This document shows, piece by piece, positions 34,871-44,091 of a DNA stretch of 64,000 nt. Origin of the DNA: Pseudomonas viciae (lineage in GTDB: Bacteria; Pseudomonadota; Gammaproteobacteria; Pseudomonadales; Pseudomonadaceae); the NCBI RefSeq assembly GCF_004786035.1, contig NZ_CP035088.1:3012001-3076000 (forward strand). The letters run 5' to 3'. A model generated the notes under the pieces. It searched no databases. It was not told the DNA's origin and was given only the letters and a program-made list of their open reading frames with translations. Within the stretch, counting starts at the first letter, position 1, and every line of letters starts with the position of its first letter. Made by a program: the position numbers and the translations under genes.

Positions 34871-36736
34871 TCACGCCGGGCTTCTGCCAGGCATCTCGAT
34901 GCCATGTTGGTGCACTCTCCGATACAAGGTCGCTCGGGAAATCCCCAGGGCCCGAGCCGCGGCGGTGGGTTTCCAGCGGTGGCGTACCAGGGCATCGAGC
35001 AGAGCCTGGCGTTCCGGGCTGGCGCTCGGCTCCGGCCCATATGCAGCCGTGTCTGCGCTGTGCAATGACTCGGGCAGATGGCTGAGTTGGATCACATTCG
35101 CTTCGCACACCGCGCAGGCGTAACGCAGCACATGGCGCAACTGGCGGACATTGCCTGGCCACGGATAACCGAGCAGGCACTCCAGGGCCGCACCGCTCAA
35201 TTGCATGGCGTCCCCGCACCGCGCCGATTCCTCTTCAAGAATACGGTTGATCAGCGCCAGTCGATCCGTGCGTTCGCGCAAGGGTGGCAACTGGAAGCGG
35301 GCGCCGCCCAGGCGAAAATACAAGTCCTCGCGAAACTCGCCAGCGGCAACCAACGTCTCCAGGTCGCGGTGGGTGGCGCAGATCACCTGAATGTCCACGG
35401 CCTTGCGACGCGATGCCCCCAGGGGCGCCACTTCGCCTTCGGCCAGCACCCGTAGCAGGCGGGTCTGCAAGGCCAGCGGCATATCGCCGATTTCATCGAG
35501 GAACAGCGTGCCGCCATCGGCCTGTTGCAACAGGCCCTGCATGCCCTTGGCCGAGGCGCCGGTGAAGGCTCCGGCGACGTAGCCGAACAACTCGCTTTCG
35601 ATCAGGCTTTCGGGGATCGCTGCGCAGTTCAACGCCACGAAAGGCCGGTCACGGCGCTGGCTGGCCTGGTGCAACTGGCGGGCGAACACTTCCTTGCCGG
35701 AACCGGTTTCACCCTGGATCAACACCGGCAGGTTGCGATCCTTGACCCGCACCGCCAGGCGCAGGCTGTCGGCCAGGCGCGGGTCGATTTCGCATGGGTT
35801 CAGCGCCACCCGCGGACGCGGATTCGCTCGCCGTCGCGGCGCGCTCAAGCGCCCGTGCAGGGTCTGATCGAGCGGATAGAGACTTTCGTCGCGGGCGCGG
35901 TGCAGCAGTTGCGGATCGAAGACCTGGCTGATGTGCCCGGGTAACTGAGCGTAATGCTGCAGCAGGTACTGGCGCGCGGCCGGGTTCAGGGCTTGCAGGC
36001 AACCGTCGTCGTCCCAGGCGAACAGGAAGTCCGGTTGGCTATCGACGTAGCCGGCGTTGCGATGGGCCCGCAGCACCCAGTAGCCCTGGGCGCTGCTCAT
36101 GAAAAATGCCTGTTCGATCTCCCGGGCACTTTGCACCACCATCTGCCGGATCAGATGCTGGGAGCGTCGATCATCCGGCGAGCGCACCGCCGAGACGTCC
36201 AGCACCCCGAGCAACTCGCCTTGCGGGTCGAACACCGGGGCGGCGGAGCAGGTCAGGCCGATGAAGGCGGCTCGAAAGTGGTCGCGCTTGTGCACCGTCA
36301 CCGGGGCCTTGGCCGTGAGCACCGCTGCCACGCCGCAGGTGCCTTCTTCGCCCTCCGACCAACAGGTGCCCAGGTACAGCCCGGCCTTGCGGCAGTCATT
36401 GCGAATGGTGGTTTCGACCCGGTAGTCGATGGTCTGGCCCTGGGCATCGGTCAGCAACACGCAGTAATCGGCATCGCGCACCCGCCCATGCAGGCGCGCC
36501 ACTTCTTCACTGGCGATATTGAGGAACAGCTCGGAACGCTCGCGGCATTGCTTGAGCACGTCCTGGGACAGGATGCGCGGGCCCTGCAGCGAACCGGGGT
36601 CCAGGTGATGTTGCTCCATGGAGCGACGCCAGGAGTCGAGGATCAGGTCCGGAACGGGCAGTTGTGGCAATTGGTCCGCGTTTTTCAGTACGCGGCTGAC
36701 GCAATCCACATGCGCCCGGGAGTGAGCGGAAAGCAT
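34871..36736 (-). CDS. acoR: Sigma-54-dependent activator of acetoin catabolism
   Basis: A 621-residue enhancer-binding protein. An N-terminal GAF-like sensor region (about 60-200; [18 protein letters not shown]) precedes the AAA+ domain (about 320-545) with Walker A GETGSGKE, the sigma-54-contacting loop GAFTGA, Walker [13 protein letters not shown] and the R-finger region [23 protein letters not shown] Fis-type helix-turn-helix ([19 protein letters not shown]) ends the protein. It is divergent from acoXABC, whose promoter is sigma-54 type with upstream palindromes. Confidence 0.93.
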   Translation of the reverse strand: MLSAHSRAHVDCVSRVLKNADQLPQLPVPDLILDSWRRSMEQHHLDPGSLQGPRILSQDVLKQCRERSELFLNIASEEVARLHGRVRDADYCVLLTDAQGQTIDYRVETTIRNDCRKAGLYLGTCWSEGEEGTCGVAAVLTAKAPVTVHKRDHFRAAFIGLTCSAAPVFDPQGELLGVLDVSAVRSPDDRRSQHLIRQMVVQSAREIEQAFFMSSAQGYWVLRAHRNAGYVDSQPDFLFAWDDDGCLQALNPAARQYLLQHYAQLPGHISQVFDPQLLHRARDESLYPLDQTLHGRLSAPRRRANPRPRVALNPCEIDPRLADSLRLAVRVKDRNLPVLIQGETGSGKEVFARQLHQASQRRDRPFVALNCAAIPESLIESELFGYVAGAFTGASAKGMQGLLQQADGGTLFLDEIGDMPLALQTRLLRVLAEGEVAPLGASRRKAVDIQVICATHRDLETLVAAGEFREDLYFRLGGARFQLPPLRERTDRLALINRILEEESARCGDAMQLSGAALECLLGYPWPGNVRQLRHVLRYACAVCEANVIQLSHLPESLHSADTAAYGPEPSASPERQALLDALVRHRWKPTAAARALGISRATLYRRVHQHGIEMPGRSPA

Positions 36737-36826
36737 ACGGGCCTCCGATTCAGCTTCTTATCGTTGTGCGCACATTAAGCGCCGTTCGCTGTTCGCAGAC
36801 AAGCACGGCGGGCTGCCCGGAGGGCG

Positions 36827-36886
36827 TGAGACGCCACGTCTCAATGTCTCGCTGGAACTCCATGCAGGCTGACATGCGACGTCTCA
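36827..36886. promoter_or_regulatory. Two upstream activator palindromes, likely AcoR sites
   Basis: TGAGACG-CCA-CGTCTCA (36827-36843) is a perfect 7-base inverted repeat. TGACATG-CGA-CGTCTCA (36870-36886) is a second copy with an imperfect left arm. Their centres are 43 bp apart, about four helical turns, and 86 to 129 bp upstream of the -24 element. This is the usual place for enhancer sites of sigma-54 activators, so AcoR binding is inferred. Confidence 0.7.
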
Positions 36887-36963
36887 CCGAGGCGCGGTTA
36901 GCCTCATTGAACATTGCACGGTGGCCGCTCTGGACCGCGGGTTTCGCTGAATTTGTACGCAAC

Positions 36964-36979
36964 TGGCACCGGCCTTGCT
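36964..36979 (+). promoter_or_regulatory. Sigma-54 (-24/-12) promoter of the aco operon
   Basis: TGGCAC, five bases, then TTGCT. The GG (36965-36966) and GC (36977-36978) are separated by exactly ten bases, as required for RpoN. Transcription would begin near 36990, leaving a leader of about 90 bases. Confidence 0.88.
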
Positions 36980-37033
36980 CTATGCCCTGAGCCCGCCTGA
37001 CGGGTCTTCCAATAATAAAAAATCGAGGTGCTC

Positions 37034-37084
37034 ATGGTCCCCTGCCCAGGTCATTTACCGTTTTCGTCTACGGTGACGCCATGA
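37034..37084 (+). CDS. Possible 16-residue leader peptide coupled to acoX
   Basis: GAGGTG lies four bases before ATG and gives MVPCPGHLPFSSTVTP; the TGA overlaps the acoX ATG (ATGA). acoX itself has only GGTGA nearby, so initiation at the leader followed by reinitiation is plausible. No similarity is known. Confidence 0.35.
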   Translation: MVPCPGHLPFSSTVTP

Positions 37085-38154
37085 GCCGCCGGCCACTGAC
37101 CGTAGGCATCATCGCCAACCCCGCCTCGGGCCGTGACGTGCGGCGCCTGACCGCCAATGCCGGGCTGTTTTCCAGCACCGATAAAGTCTCGGTGATCCAG
37201 CGCCTGCTGGCCGCCTTTGGCGCCACTGGCATCGAACAGGTGTTGATGCCCACCGACATGACCGGCATCGCCGCCGCTGTGCTGAAGAACAGCCACAGCC
37301 GCCAGGCCCGTAGCAGCCACTGGCCGGCCCTGGAGTTTCTGGACCTGACCCTGCGCCAGACCGTCGAAGATACCCGCCGCGCCGCGCGTCTGATGGCCGA
37401 GCGCGAGGTGGCGCTGATCGCCGTGCTCGGTGGCGACGGCACGCACAAGGCCGTCGCCGCCGAAGTCGGTGACATCCCGTTGCTGACCCTGTCCACCGGC
37501 ACCAACAACGCCTTCCCTGAACTGCGCGAGGCCACCAGCGCCGGGTTGGCCGGTGGGCTGTACGCCAGCGGGCGGATCCCGGATCAGATCGGCTTGCGTC
37601 GCAATAAGCGCCTGCTGGTCTGCGATGCCGCACGGGGTTTGCGCGAAGTCGCCCTGGTGGACGTCGCCGTGTCGCCGCTGCGCTTTGTCGGTGCCCGGGC
37701 GATCAGCCGGGCACAGGACCTGGCCGAGGTGTTCGTGACCTTCGCTGAACCGCAATCCATCGGCCTGTCGGCGCTGTGCGGCTTGTGGTTCCCGGTGTCA
37801 CGCCAGGCAGCGGGCGGCGCCTGGATGCGCCTGGACCCGCAATCGCCCGAAGCGCTGCTGGTGCCACTGGCCCCCGGCCTGCTGCAAGGCTGTGGCGTGC
37901 TCGCCGCCGGCCCACTGGACCCCGGCATTGCTCACGGACTGTCGTTGTCCAGCGGCACCCTGGCCCTGGATGGCGAGCGGGAAATCGAATTCAACGCGCA
38001 GGACCGGCCCACGGTCACCCTCGATGCCGGCGGCCCGCTGAGCATCGATGTCAACGCGGTACTGGCCTATGCCGCGCAACACCGTTTGTTGGCCATCGGC
38101 CGCGAACACCCGCAACACCCTCTGAATCTTCAAGAAGACACCCCAGGAGAATAA
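37081..38154 (+). CDS. acoX: AcoX, NAD kinase-like acetoin catabolism protein
   Basis: A 357-residue protein with the ATP-NAD kinase fold: TVGIIANPASGRDVRRL at the N-terminus and the GGDG motif in AVLGGDGTHKAVAAEVG (about 118-134), then LSTGTNNAFPE. AcoX is found at the head of aco operons and its biochemical role is unproven; it is not essential for acetoin growth in Ralstonia. It is the first large gene after the sigma-54 promoter, four bases before acoA. Confidence 0.9.
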   Translation: MSRRPLTVGIIANPASGRDVRRLTANAGLFSSTDKVSVIQRLLAAFGATGIEQVLMPTDMTGIAAAVLKNSHSRQARSSHWPALEFLDLTLRQTVEDTRRAARLMAEREVALIAVLGGDGTHKAVAAEVGDIPLLTLSTGTNNAFPELREATSAGLAGGLYASGRIPDQIGLRRNKRLLVCDAARGLREVALVDVAVSPLRFVGARAISRAQDLAEVFVTFAEPQSIGLSALCGLWFPVSRQAAGGAWMRLDPQSPEALLVPLAPGLLQGCGVLAAGPLDPGIAHGLSLSSGTLALDGEREIEFNAQDRPTVTLDAGGPLSIDVNAVLAYAAQHRLLAIGREHPQHPLNLQEDTPGE

Positions 38155-38157
38155 AAA

Positions 38158-39135
38158 ATGTCGACATCGCTCAGTCACGATCAACTGCTGCATGCCTATC
38201 AGGTGATGCGCACCATCCGCGCCTTCGAAGAGCGCCTGCACGTGGAGTTCGCCACCGGCGAAATTCCCGGTTTTGTCCACCTGTATGCAGGTGAAGAGGC
38301 TTCAGCCGCAGGCGTCATGGCCCACTTGGGCGATGCCGATTGCATCGCCTCCAACCACCGTGGCCACGGTCATTGCATCGCCAAGGGCGTGGATGTCTAC
38401 GGGATGATGGCCGAGATCTACGGCAAGAAAACCGGCGTCTGCCAAGGCAAGGGCGGCTCGATGCACATTGCCGATTTCGAGAAGGGCATGCTCGGCGCCA
38501 ATGGCATTGTCGGTGCCGGCGCGCCCCTGGTGGTGGGTGCCGCGCTGGCGGCGCGGATGAAAGGCACCGACAGCGTCGCCGTGGTGTTCTTCGGTGACGG
38601 TGGCTCCAACGAAGGCGCGGTGTTCGAAGCCATGAACATGGCCTCGGTGTGGAACTTGCCGTGCCTGTTCGTCGCCGAAAACAACGGTTATGCCGAAGCC
38701 ACGGCCTCCAATTGGTCGGTGGCCTGCGATCACATCGCCGACCGCGCCGCCGGGTTCGGTATGCCTGGGGTGACGGTGGATGGCTTCGATTTCTTTGCCG
38801 TGCATGAGGCGGCCGGGGCGGCGGTCGAGCGGGCGCGGGCCGGGGAGGGGCCATCGCTGATCGAGGTCAAGCTGACCCGCTATTACGGCCACTTCGAAGG
38901 CGATGCCCAGACCTATCGGGCGCCCGATGAGGTCAAGCATTTTCGCGAGAACCACGATTGCCTGATGCAATTTCGTGAGAGCACCACTCGCGCCGGGATG
39001 TTGGCGGTCGAGCAGTTGGACCAGATCGACAAGGACGTGGAGTTGCTGATCGAAAACGCGGTGCGCAAAGCCAAGTCCGATCCCAAGCCCACGGCGGCGG
39101 ACCTGCTCACTGACGTCTACGTCTCCTATCCCTGA
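38158..39135 (+). CDS. acoA: Acetoin dehydrogenase E1 component, alpha subunit
   Basis: A 325-residue thiamine-diphosphate-dependent subunit. The TPP-binding motif GDGGSNEGAVFEAMNMASVWNLPCLFVAENN spans about 142-172, and GFVHLYAGEEASAAGVM, GKGGSMHI and GIVGAGAPL are typical of E1 alpha. With AcoB it cleaves acetoin to acetaldehyde and hydroxyethyl-TPP, which passes to AcoC. AGGAGA precedes the start. Confidence 0.95.
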   Translation: MSTSLSHDQLLHAYQVMRTIRAFEERLHVEFATGEIPGFVHLYAGEEASAAGVMAHLGDADCIASNHRGHGHCIAKGVDVYGMMAEIYGKKTGVCQGKGGSMHIADFEKGMLGANGIVGAGAPLVVGAALAARMKGTDSVAVVFFGDGGSNEGAVFEAMNMASVWNLPCLFVAENNGYAEATASNWSVACDHIADRAAGFGMPGVTVDGFDFFAVHEAAGAAVERARAGEGPSLIEVKLTRYYGHFEGDAQTYRAPDEVKHFRENHDCLMQFRESTTRAGMLAVEQLDQIDKDVELLIENAVRKAKSDPKPTAADLLTDVYVSYP

Positions 39136-39170
39136 ATGCCCTTTATAAAACAAGAATAGAGAATCTCATC

Positions 39171-40187
39171 ATGGCGAGAAAAATCAGCTATCAGCAGGCA
39201 ATCAACGAGGCCCTGGCCCAGGAAATGCGCCGCGACTCCAGCGTCTTCATCATGGGCGAGGACGTGGCTGGCGGTGCCGGCGCGCCCGGTGAAAACGACG
39301 CCTGGGGCGGTGTGCTCGGCGTCACCAAGGGGCTTTACGATCAGTTCCCCGGACGCGTGCTGGACACGCCTCTGTCGGAAATCGGTTACGTCGGCGCGGC
39401 GGTCGGGGCGGCTACCTGCGGCGTGCGTCCGGTGTGCGAACTGATGTTCGTCGACTTCGCCGGGTGCTGCCTGGACCAGATCCTCAACCAGGCGGCGAAG
39501 TTTCGCTACATGTTCGGCGGCAAGGCTTCCACGCCGCTGGTGATCCGCACCATGGTCGGCGCCGGCCTGCGCGCCGCCGCCCAGCATTCGCAGATGCTCA
39601 CGTCCCTGTGGACGCACATCCCCGGGCTGAAAGTGGTGTGCCCATCGTCGCCCTACGACGCCAAGGGCTTGCTGATCCAGGCGATCCGCGACAACGACCC
39701 GGTGATCTTCTGCGAGCACAAGTTGCTCTACAGCATGCAGGGCGAGGTTCCGGAAGAGCTCTACACCATTCCCTTCGGCGAGGCCAATTTCCTGCGTGAC
39801 GGCAAGGACGTGACCCTGGTGTCCTACGGGCGCATGGTCAACACCGCGATGGACGCGGCGCGCAGCCTCGCCGGGCGCGGCATCGACTGCGAAGTCATCG
39901 ACCTGCGCACCACCAGCCCGATGGACGAGGACAGCATCCTCGAAAGCGTCGAGAAAACCGGGCGCCTGGTGGTGATCGACGAGGCCAACCCACGCTGTTC
40001 CATGGCCACCGACATCTCGGCGCTGGTCGCGCAAAAAGCCTTCGGTGCGCTCAAGGCCCCGATTGAAATGGTCACCGCGCCGCACACGCCGGTGCCGTTC
40101 TCCGATGCCCTGGAAGACCTGTACATCCCTGACGCGGCGAAGATCGAACAAGCCGTGCTCAACGTGATCGAGTGGAGCAAGCGCTGA
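39171..40187 (+). CDS. acoB: Acetoin dehydrogenase E1 component, beta subunit
   Basis: A 338-residue transketolase-like subunit. MGEDVAGGAGAPGENDAWGG, DTPLSEIGYVGAAVGAA and the C-terminal transketolase domain (VTLVSYGRMVNTAMDAARSL ... PHTPVPFSDALEDLYIPDAAKI) define it. It forms an alpha2-beta2 heterotetramer with AcoA. Its TGA overlaps the acoC ATG (TGATG). Confidence 0.95.
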   Translation: MARKISYQQAINEALAQEMRRDSSVFIMGEDVAGGAGAPGENDAWGGVLGVTKGLYDQFPGRVLDTPLSEIGYVGAAVGAATCGVRPVCELMFVDFAGCCLDQILNQAAKFRYMFGGKASTPLVIRTMVGAGLRAAAQHSQMLTSLWTHIPGLKVVCPSSPYDAKGLLIQAIRDNDPVIFCEHKLLYSMQGEVPEELYTIPFGEANFLRDGKDVTLVSYGRMVNTAMDAARSLAGRGIDCEVIDLRTTSPMDEDSILESVEKTGRLVVIDEANPRCSMATDISALVAQKAFGALKAPIEMVTAPHTPVPFSDALEDLYIPDAAKIEQAVLNVIEWSKR

Positions 40188-41299
40188 TGAGCCAGATTCA
40201 TACCTTGACCATGCCCAAGTGGGGCCTGTCGATGACCGAGGGCCGGGTCGATGCCTGGCTCAAGGAGGAGGGCCAGGCCATCACCAAGGGTGATGAGGTG
40301 ATGGACGTGGAAACCGACAAGATTTCCAGCAGCGTCGAAGCGCCGTTTTCCGGCGTGTTGCGCCGGCAGATCGCCCGGCAGGACGAAACCCTGGCGGTCG
40401 GCGCCTTGCTCGGTATTGTCGTCGACGGAGAAGCCAGCGATGCCGAGATCGATGCGGTCATCGAGCAGTTCCAGGCCAGTTTTGTGCCGGGCGATGCCGC
40501 CGCCGAAGACAGCGGCCCGAAACCGCAGAAAGTCGAATTGGACGGCCGGGTGATCCGTTATTTCGAGCGTGGCGAGGGCGGCACGCCGTTGGTCCTGGTG
40601 CACGGTTTCGGTGGCGACCTGAATAATTGGCTGTTCAATCACGAAGCACTGGCGGCCGGGCGTCGGGTCATCGCCCTGGACCTGCCGGGGCATGGCGAAT
40701 CCGCCAAGACCTTGCAGCGCGGCGATCTGGACGAGCTGAGCGGCGTGGTGCTGGCCTTGCTCGATCACCTGGACATCAACGCTGTGCATCTGGTGGGGCA
40801 TTCCATGGGTGGGGCGGTGTCGCTGAACGCCGCACGCCTGATGCCCCAGCGTGTGCGTTCCCTGACCTTGATCGGCAGCGCCGGCCTGGGCCCGCAGATC
40901 AATGGCGGCTATTTGCAAGGCTTTGTCGAGGCCGCCAACCGCAATGCCCTCAAGCCGCAGCTGGTGCAACTGTTTTCCAATGCCGAGCTGGTCAACCGGC
41001 AAATGCTCGATGACATGCTCAAGTACAAGCGCCTGGAAGGGGTGGACGCCGCGCTGCAGCAACTGTCAGCGACGTTGTTCGCCGATGGCCGCCAACAGGT
41101 GGACTTGCGTGAAGTGGTGCAGGCCGGCCACGTGCCGGCCCTGGTGATCTGGGGCAGCGACGACGCGATCATCCCGGCGGCCCACAGCGACGGCCTGAGC
41201 GCAAAGGTCGAGGTGCTGCCTGGCCAGGGCCACATGGTGCAAATGGAAGCGGCCGAGCAGGTCAACCGACTGATCCTCGATTTCATTGAACAGCACTGA
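40187..41299 (+). CDS. acoC: Acetoin-cleaving system E2 component: lipoyl domain fused to an alpha/beta hydrolase fold
   Basis: A 370-residue protein. The N-terminal lipoyl domain carries the lipoylated Lys45 (VETDKISSSVEAPFSG). After a short linker comes an alpha/beta-hydrolase-type domain (about 125-370) with LVLVHGFGGD, the nucleophile elbow GHSMGG (Ser206), the acid near WGSDDAIIP and His in GQGHMVQME. This differs from the trimeric acyltransferase core of pyruvate dehydrogenase E2 but matches Pseudomonas AcoC. No lipoamide dehydrogenase (E3) gene is in the cluster, so it must be supplied elsewhere. Confidence 0.9.
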   Translation: MSQIHTLTMPKWGLSMTEGRVDAWLKEEGQAITKGDEVMDVETDKISSSVEAPFSGVLRRQIARQDETLAVGALLGIVVDGEASDAEIDAVIEQFQASFVPGDAAAEDSGPKPQKVELDGRVIRYFERGEGGTPLVLVHGFGGDLNNWLFNHEALAAGRRVIALDLPGHGESAKTLQRGDLDELSGVVLALLDHLDINAVHLVGHSMGGAVSLNAARLMPQRVRSLTLIGSAGLGPQINGGYLQGFVEAANRNALKPQLVQLFSNAELVNRQMLDDMLKYKRLEGVDAALQQLSATLFADGRQQVDLREVVQAGHVPALVIWGSDDAIIPAAHSDGLSAKVEVLPGQGHMVQMEAAEQVNRLILDFIEQH

Positions 41300-41353
41300 T
41301 CAAGCGGGCGGCGAAGTGATTCGTCGTCCCTACAAAATTCTGGAGGCAACGTT

Positions 41354-42448
41354 ATGAACGTTTCAATCAAGCCTACCCGCAGCATGCGCGCCGCCGTCTG
41401 GCATGGCCGCAATGATATCCGCGTCGAAGACGTGCCACTGCCGGTCTCGCCGCCCGCCGGCTGGGTACAGATCCGCGTGCAATGGTGCGGCATCTGCGGT
41501 TCCGACCTGCATGAATACGTGGCCGGGCCGGTGTTCATCCCGGTGGACGCGCCGCATCCACTGACCGGGATCAAGGGCCAGTGCATCCTCGGCCATGAGT
41601 TCTGCGGCGAGATCGTCGAGCTGGGCGCCGGCGTCGAAGGTTTCAGCGTCGGTGAACCGGTGGCGGCCGATGCCTGCCAGCATTGCGGCACCTGCTATTA
41701 CTGCACCCACGGGCTGTACAACATCTGCGAAAACCTGGCGTTCACCGGGCTGATGAACAACGGTGCGTTTGCCGAACTGGTCAATGTGCCGGCCAATCTG
41801 CTCTACAAATTGCCGGCCGATTTTCCTGCCGAGGCCGGCGCGTTGATCGAACCCCTGGCGGTCGGCATGCACGCGGTGAAAAAAGCCGGGAGCCTGTTGG
41901 GCCAGAACGTGGTGGTGGTTGGCGCCGGTACGATCGGCCTGTGCACCATCATGTGCGCCAAGGCCGCTGGCGCGGCCCAGGTGATCGCCCTGGAAATGTC
42001 CGGCGCGCGCAAGGCCAAGGCCCTGGAGGTCGGGGCCAGCCATGTGATCGATCCGAATGAATGCGATGCCTTGGCCGAAGTGCGCCGCCTGACGGGCGGC
42101 CTGGGTGCCGATGTCAGTTTTGAATGCATCGGCAACAAGCACACCGCCAAACTCGCCATCGACCTGATCCGCAAGGCCGGCAAATGTGTGTTGGTGGGCA
42201 TCTTCGAGGAGCCCAGTGAATTCAACTTCTTCGAACTGGTGGCCACCGAGAAGCAAGTGCTCGGCGCGCTGGCCTACAACGGCGAGTTCGCCGATGTGAT
42301 CGCCTTCATCGCCGATGGACGCCTGGACATCTCGCCGCTGGTGACCGGACGCATCCAGCTGGAGCAGATCGTTGGCCAGGGTTTCGAGGAGCTGGTCAAT
42401 AACAAGGAGCACAACGTGAAAATCATCGTGTCTCCCGCACGGATCTGA
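41354..42448 (+). CDS. bdhA: Zinc-dependent 2,3-butanediol dehydrogenase
   Basis: A 364-residue medium-chain dehydrogenase. Catalytic zinc ligands lie in GICGSDLHEY and LGHEFCGEIVELGAG; the structural-zinc cysteines are in DACQHCGTCYYCTHGLYNIC, and the NAD-binding motif is VVGAGTIGLCTI. It converts 2,3-butanediol to acetoin, feeding the AcoABC system encoded just upstream. CTGGAGGCAACGTT precedes the start. Stereospecificity (probably R,R) is inferred from the family. Confidence 0.88.
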   Translation: MNVSIKPTRSMRAAVWHGRNDIRVEDVPLPVSPPAGWVQIRVQWCGICGSDLHEYVAGPVFIPVDAPHPLTGIKGQCILGHEFCGEIVELGAGVEGFSVGEPVAADACQHCGTCYYCTHGLYNICENLAFTGLMNNGAFAELVNVPANLLYKLPADFPAEAGALIEPLAVGMHAVKKAGSLLGQNVVVVGAGTIGLCTIMCAKAAGAAQVIALEMSGARKAKALEVGASHVIDPNECDALAEVRRLTGGLGADVSFECIGNKHTAKLAIDLIRKAGKCVLVGIFEEPSEFNFFELVATEKQVLGALAYNGEFADVIAFIADGRLDISPLVTGRIQLEQIVGQGFEELVNNKEHNVKIIVSPARI

Positions 42449-42470
42449 GAGCGCCTGACGTGGGCGATTT

Positions 42471-42503
42471 GGCGATGGCCGGCAGCGGCCATCGCCTTTT
42501 TTT
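42471..42503 (+). terminator. Rho-independent terminator of the aco operon
   Basis: GGCGATGGCC (42471-42480), loop GGCAGC, GGCCATCGCC (42487-42496), then seven T. The stem is ten perfect base pairs, 22 bases after the butanediol dehydrogenase stop. Confidence 0.93.
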
Positions 42504-42513
42504 CAGGTGTAGT

Positions 42514-43017
42514 TCAGGTATAGGCCAGCAACCGACCGCAGAGAATGACCGAGGTCCATAGCATCATGGACGCCAGTGCTTGAATTCTGGCCAGGCTGGG
42601 CGCCTTGTGGCCGGTGTTCCATTGCTCGACCGAACGGTAGGTTCCAACGTGGAACAGCAGGGCATTGATGCCCGCCGCCGCAATCAGACAGAGCTTGAGC
42701 ACAAAGACCTTGTTGCCGGCGAAGTCGTGGGGATGTGCGCTGAACATCATCAACCCGGCAGGCACGATCAACAGCAGGGCCGCAACGGCCCAGGGCAGCA
42801 GGTGGCGGGCCAGTGCGGTCACGGCGATGCCCGTGGACAGCCCCAGGATGCGCAGGTCGAACATCACCACCGCGCCCACCAATACCGAAAAGCCGATGAT
42901 GTGCACCACTTCCACCAGTGGATAGAGCCACAGCTCGCTGCGCATGGCCAACGCCAGGGACGAATCGCCCAGCCGGTCCATCCAGCCTTGGGCTGAGCCT
43001 GCCTGGGAGGCCTGCAT
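42514..43017 (-). CDS. DUF6644-like inner-membrane protein
   Basis: A 167-residue protein with four predicted helices, two of them VVHIIGFSVLVGAVVMFDLRIL and LLPWAVAALLLIVPAGLMMFSA. Histidines and FAGNKVFVLKLCLIAAAGINALLFH resemble small DUF6644 proteins, whose role is unknown; heme or metal binding by the histidines is a possibility. Its ATG overlaps the stop of the upstream DUF6152-like gene (TGATG), so the two are translated together. Confidence 0.7.
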   Translation of the reverse strand: MQASQAGSAQGWMDRLGDSSLALAMRSELWLYPLVEVVHIIGFSVLVGAVVMFDLRILGLSTGIAVTALARHLLPWAVAALLLIVPAGLMMFSAHPHDFAGNKVFVLKLCLIAAAGINALLFHVGTYRSVEQWNTGHKAPSLARIQALASMMLWTSVILCGRLLAYT

Positions 43018-43367
43018 CAGCGCAACTCGGTGGTCTTGTTGTCGAGGGTGATGCGCTCGGCGCGCAATTCGTCGGGTTTGTTGCGGTTCGCATAGCCGAC
43101 CACGGTGGCGCGGTTACCCGCTTTGAGCATGTCTTTGGTCAGTCCCCGATTCTCCATGCGTGACGGCGGGGCCAGCACGACGGTCCAGGTTTTGTCGGTG
43201 GTCTGCAAGCGCACGTAGCCATGGGGATGGGAATAGCCGGCTTCCTTGATGGTGCCTTCGAGCTCCAAGGGGTTGCTGGTGTCGTATTCGCTCCAGCCGT
43301 GGTGAGCGAGTGCTGCCGTGGTGATCAGCATCAACGCCAAACCGATGCAACGAAGGATAACGTTCAT
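43017..43367 (-). CDS. DUF6152-like periplasmic protein
   Basis: A 116-residue protein with a signal peptide cleaved after TTAALA, leaving a mature N-terminus HHGWSEYDTSNPLELEGTI. The double-His start and Trp/Tyr spacing are typical of DUF6152. A small beta-barrel (OB-like) is likely from VVLAPPSRMENRG and ATVVGYANR. It pairs with the downstream membrane gene; a terminal HH motif could bind copper or nickel, by inference. The start was chosen at the signal peptide, with AAGGAGACC upstream. Confidence 0.72.
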   Translation of the reverse strand: MNVILRCIGLALMLITTAALAHHGWSEYDTSNPLELEGTIKEAGYSHPHGYVRLQTTDKTWTVVLAPPSRMENRGLTKDMLKAGNRATVVGYANRNKPDELRAERITLDNKTTELR

Positions 43368-43393
43368 GGCAAGGTCTCCTTTGGGAGGTCGGT

Positions 43394-43948
43394 TCAACCG
43401 CGCAGGTATTCGCGCCAGACCCGCCGCTCATCGAGTTGAAGCCGCTGTTCCTCGTCCACGCGGAACCGACGGTCGCACTCGAGAAAAAACTCATCGAGTT
43501 GGGGCGGCTTGACGGGGGTGGCGCTGAGCAGGGTGTGGACCTGCCCACGATGATGGATCTGATGCTCGAACAGGTGCAACAGCAGCCGGTCGATTCGTTC
43601 GCGCACCACACCGTCGGCACGCACTAGGTCGACGGAGCGGGCGAGGTCGTTTTCCCGCAGGGCTTCGCAGAGCGCCACCAGCCGCTGGTCGGTTTGGGTT
43701 TGGCTTTCCCTCAACCGGGGAAAGGTCAGGGTTTCAGAAAAGTCCTTGTTCTGGCCATCTCGGTCGCCTTCGAGGGCGGTCAGGTAATAGCGGTCCACTT
43801 CCAGAATGTGGCAGAGCGTGCTTTGGATGGAGGGGAAGAAGCTGGTGCGCTCCGCGAGGTATTCGGCCTCGCTCAACTGCGCGCAGGCCGTGAGTAACCG
43901 GTGATTGGCCCACTGATTGTTCAGGGCCTGGGCCAGGAAGTAATTCAT
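43394..43948 (-). CDS. DinB-family protein
   Basis: A 184-residue four-helix protein of the DinB/YfiT superfamily, with the three metal-binding histidines in likely positions: LCHILEVDRYYL (about residue 46) and FEHQIHHRGQVHTLL (about 129-133). Such proteins are putative metal-dependent thiol transferases of unknown substrate. The start MNYFLAQALNNQWANHRLL is preceded by AAGGTG. It precedes the DUF6152-like gene by 26 bases, probably in one transcript. Confidence 0.85.
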   Translation of the reverse strand: MNYFLAQALNNQWANHRLLTACAQLSEAEYLAERTSFFPSIQSTLCHILEVDRYYLTALEGDRDGQNKDFSETLTFPRLRESQTQTDQRLVALCEALRENDLARSVDLVRADGVVRERIDRLLLHLFEHQIHHRGQVHTLLSATPVKPPQLDEFFLECDRRFRVDEEQRLQLDERRVWREYLRG

Positions 43949-43965
43949 GGGGCACCTTGAATCCC

Positions 43966-44054
43966 TGTGGGAGCGAGCTTGCTCGCGATGATGGCGGCAC
44001 ATCCAGCATAGTCGATTCAGACAGACCGCTATCGCGAGCAAGCTCGCTCCCACA
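43966..44054. repeat. REPIN upstream of the DinB gene
   Basis: TGTGGGAGCGAGCTTGCTCGCGAT (43966-43989) is mirrored by ATCGCGAGCAAGCTCGCTCCCACA (44031-44054). The arms are perfect over 24 bases. It lies between the 3' end of the lhpC-like gene and the 5' end of the DinB-like gene. Confidence 0.9.
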
Positions 44055-44091
44055 TGGGTTTCCTTACCTACCTGGCGTGCCGGGTCGGTTC

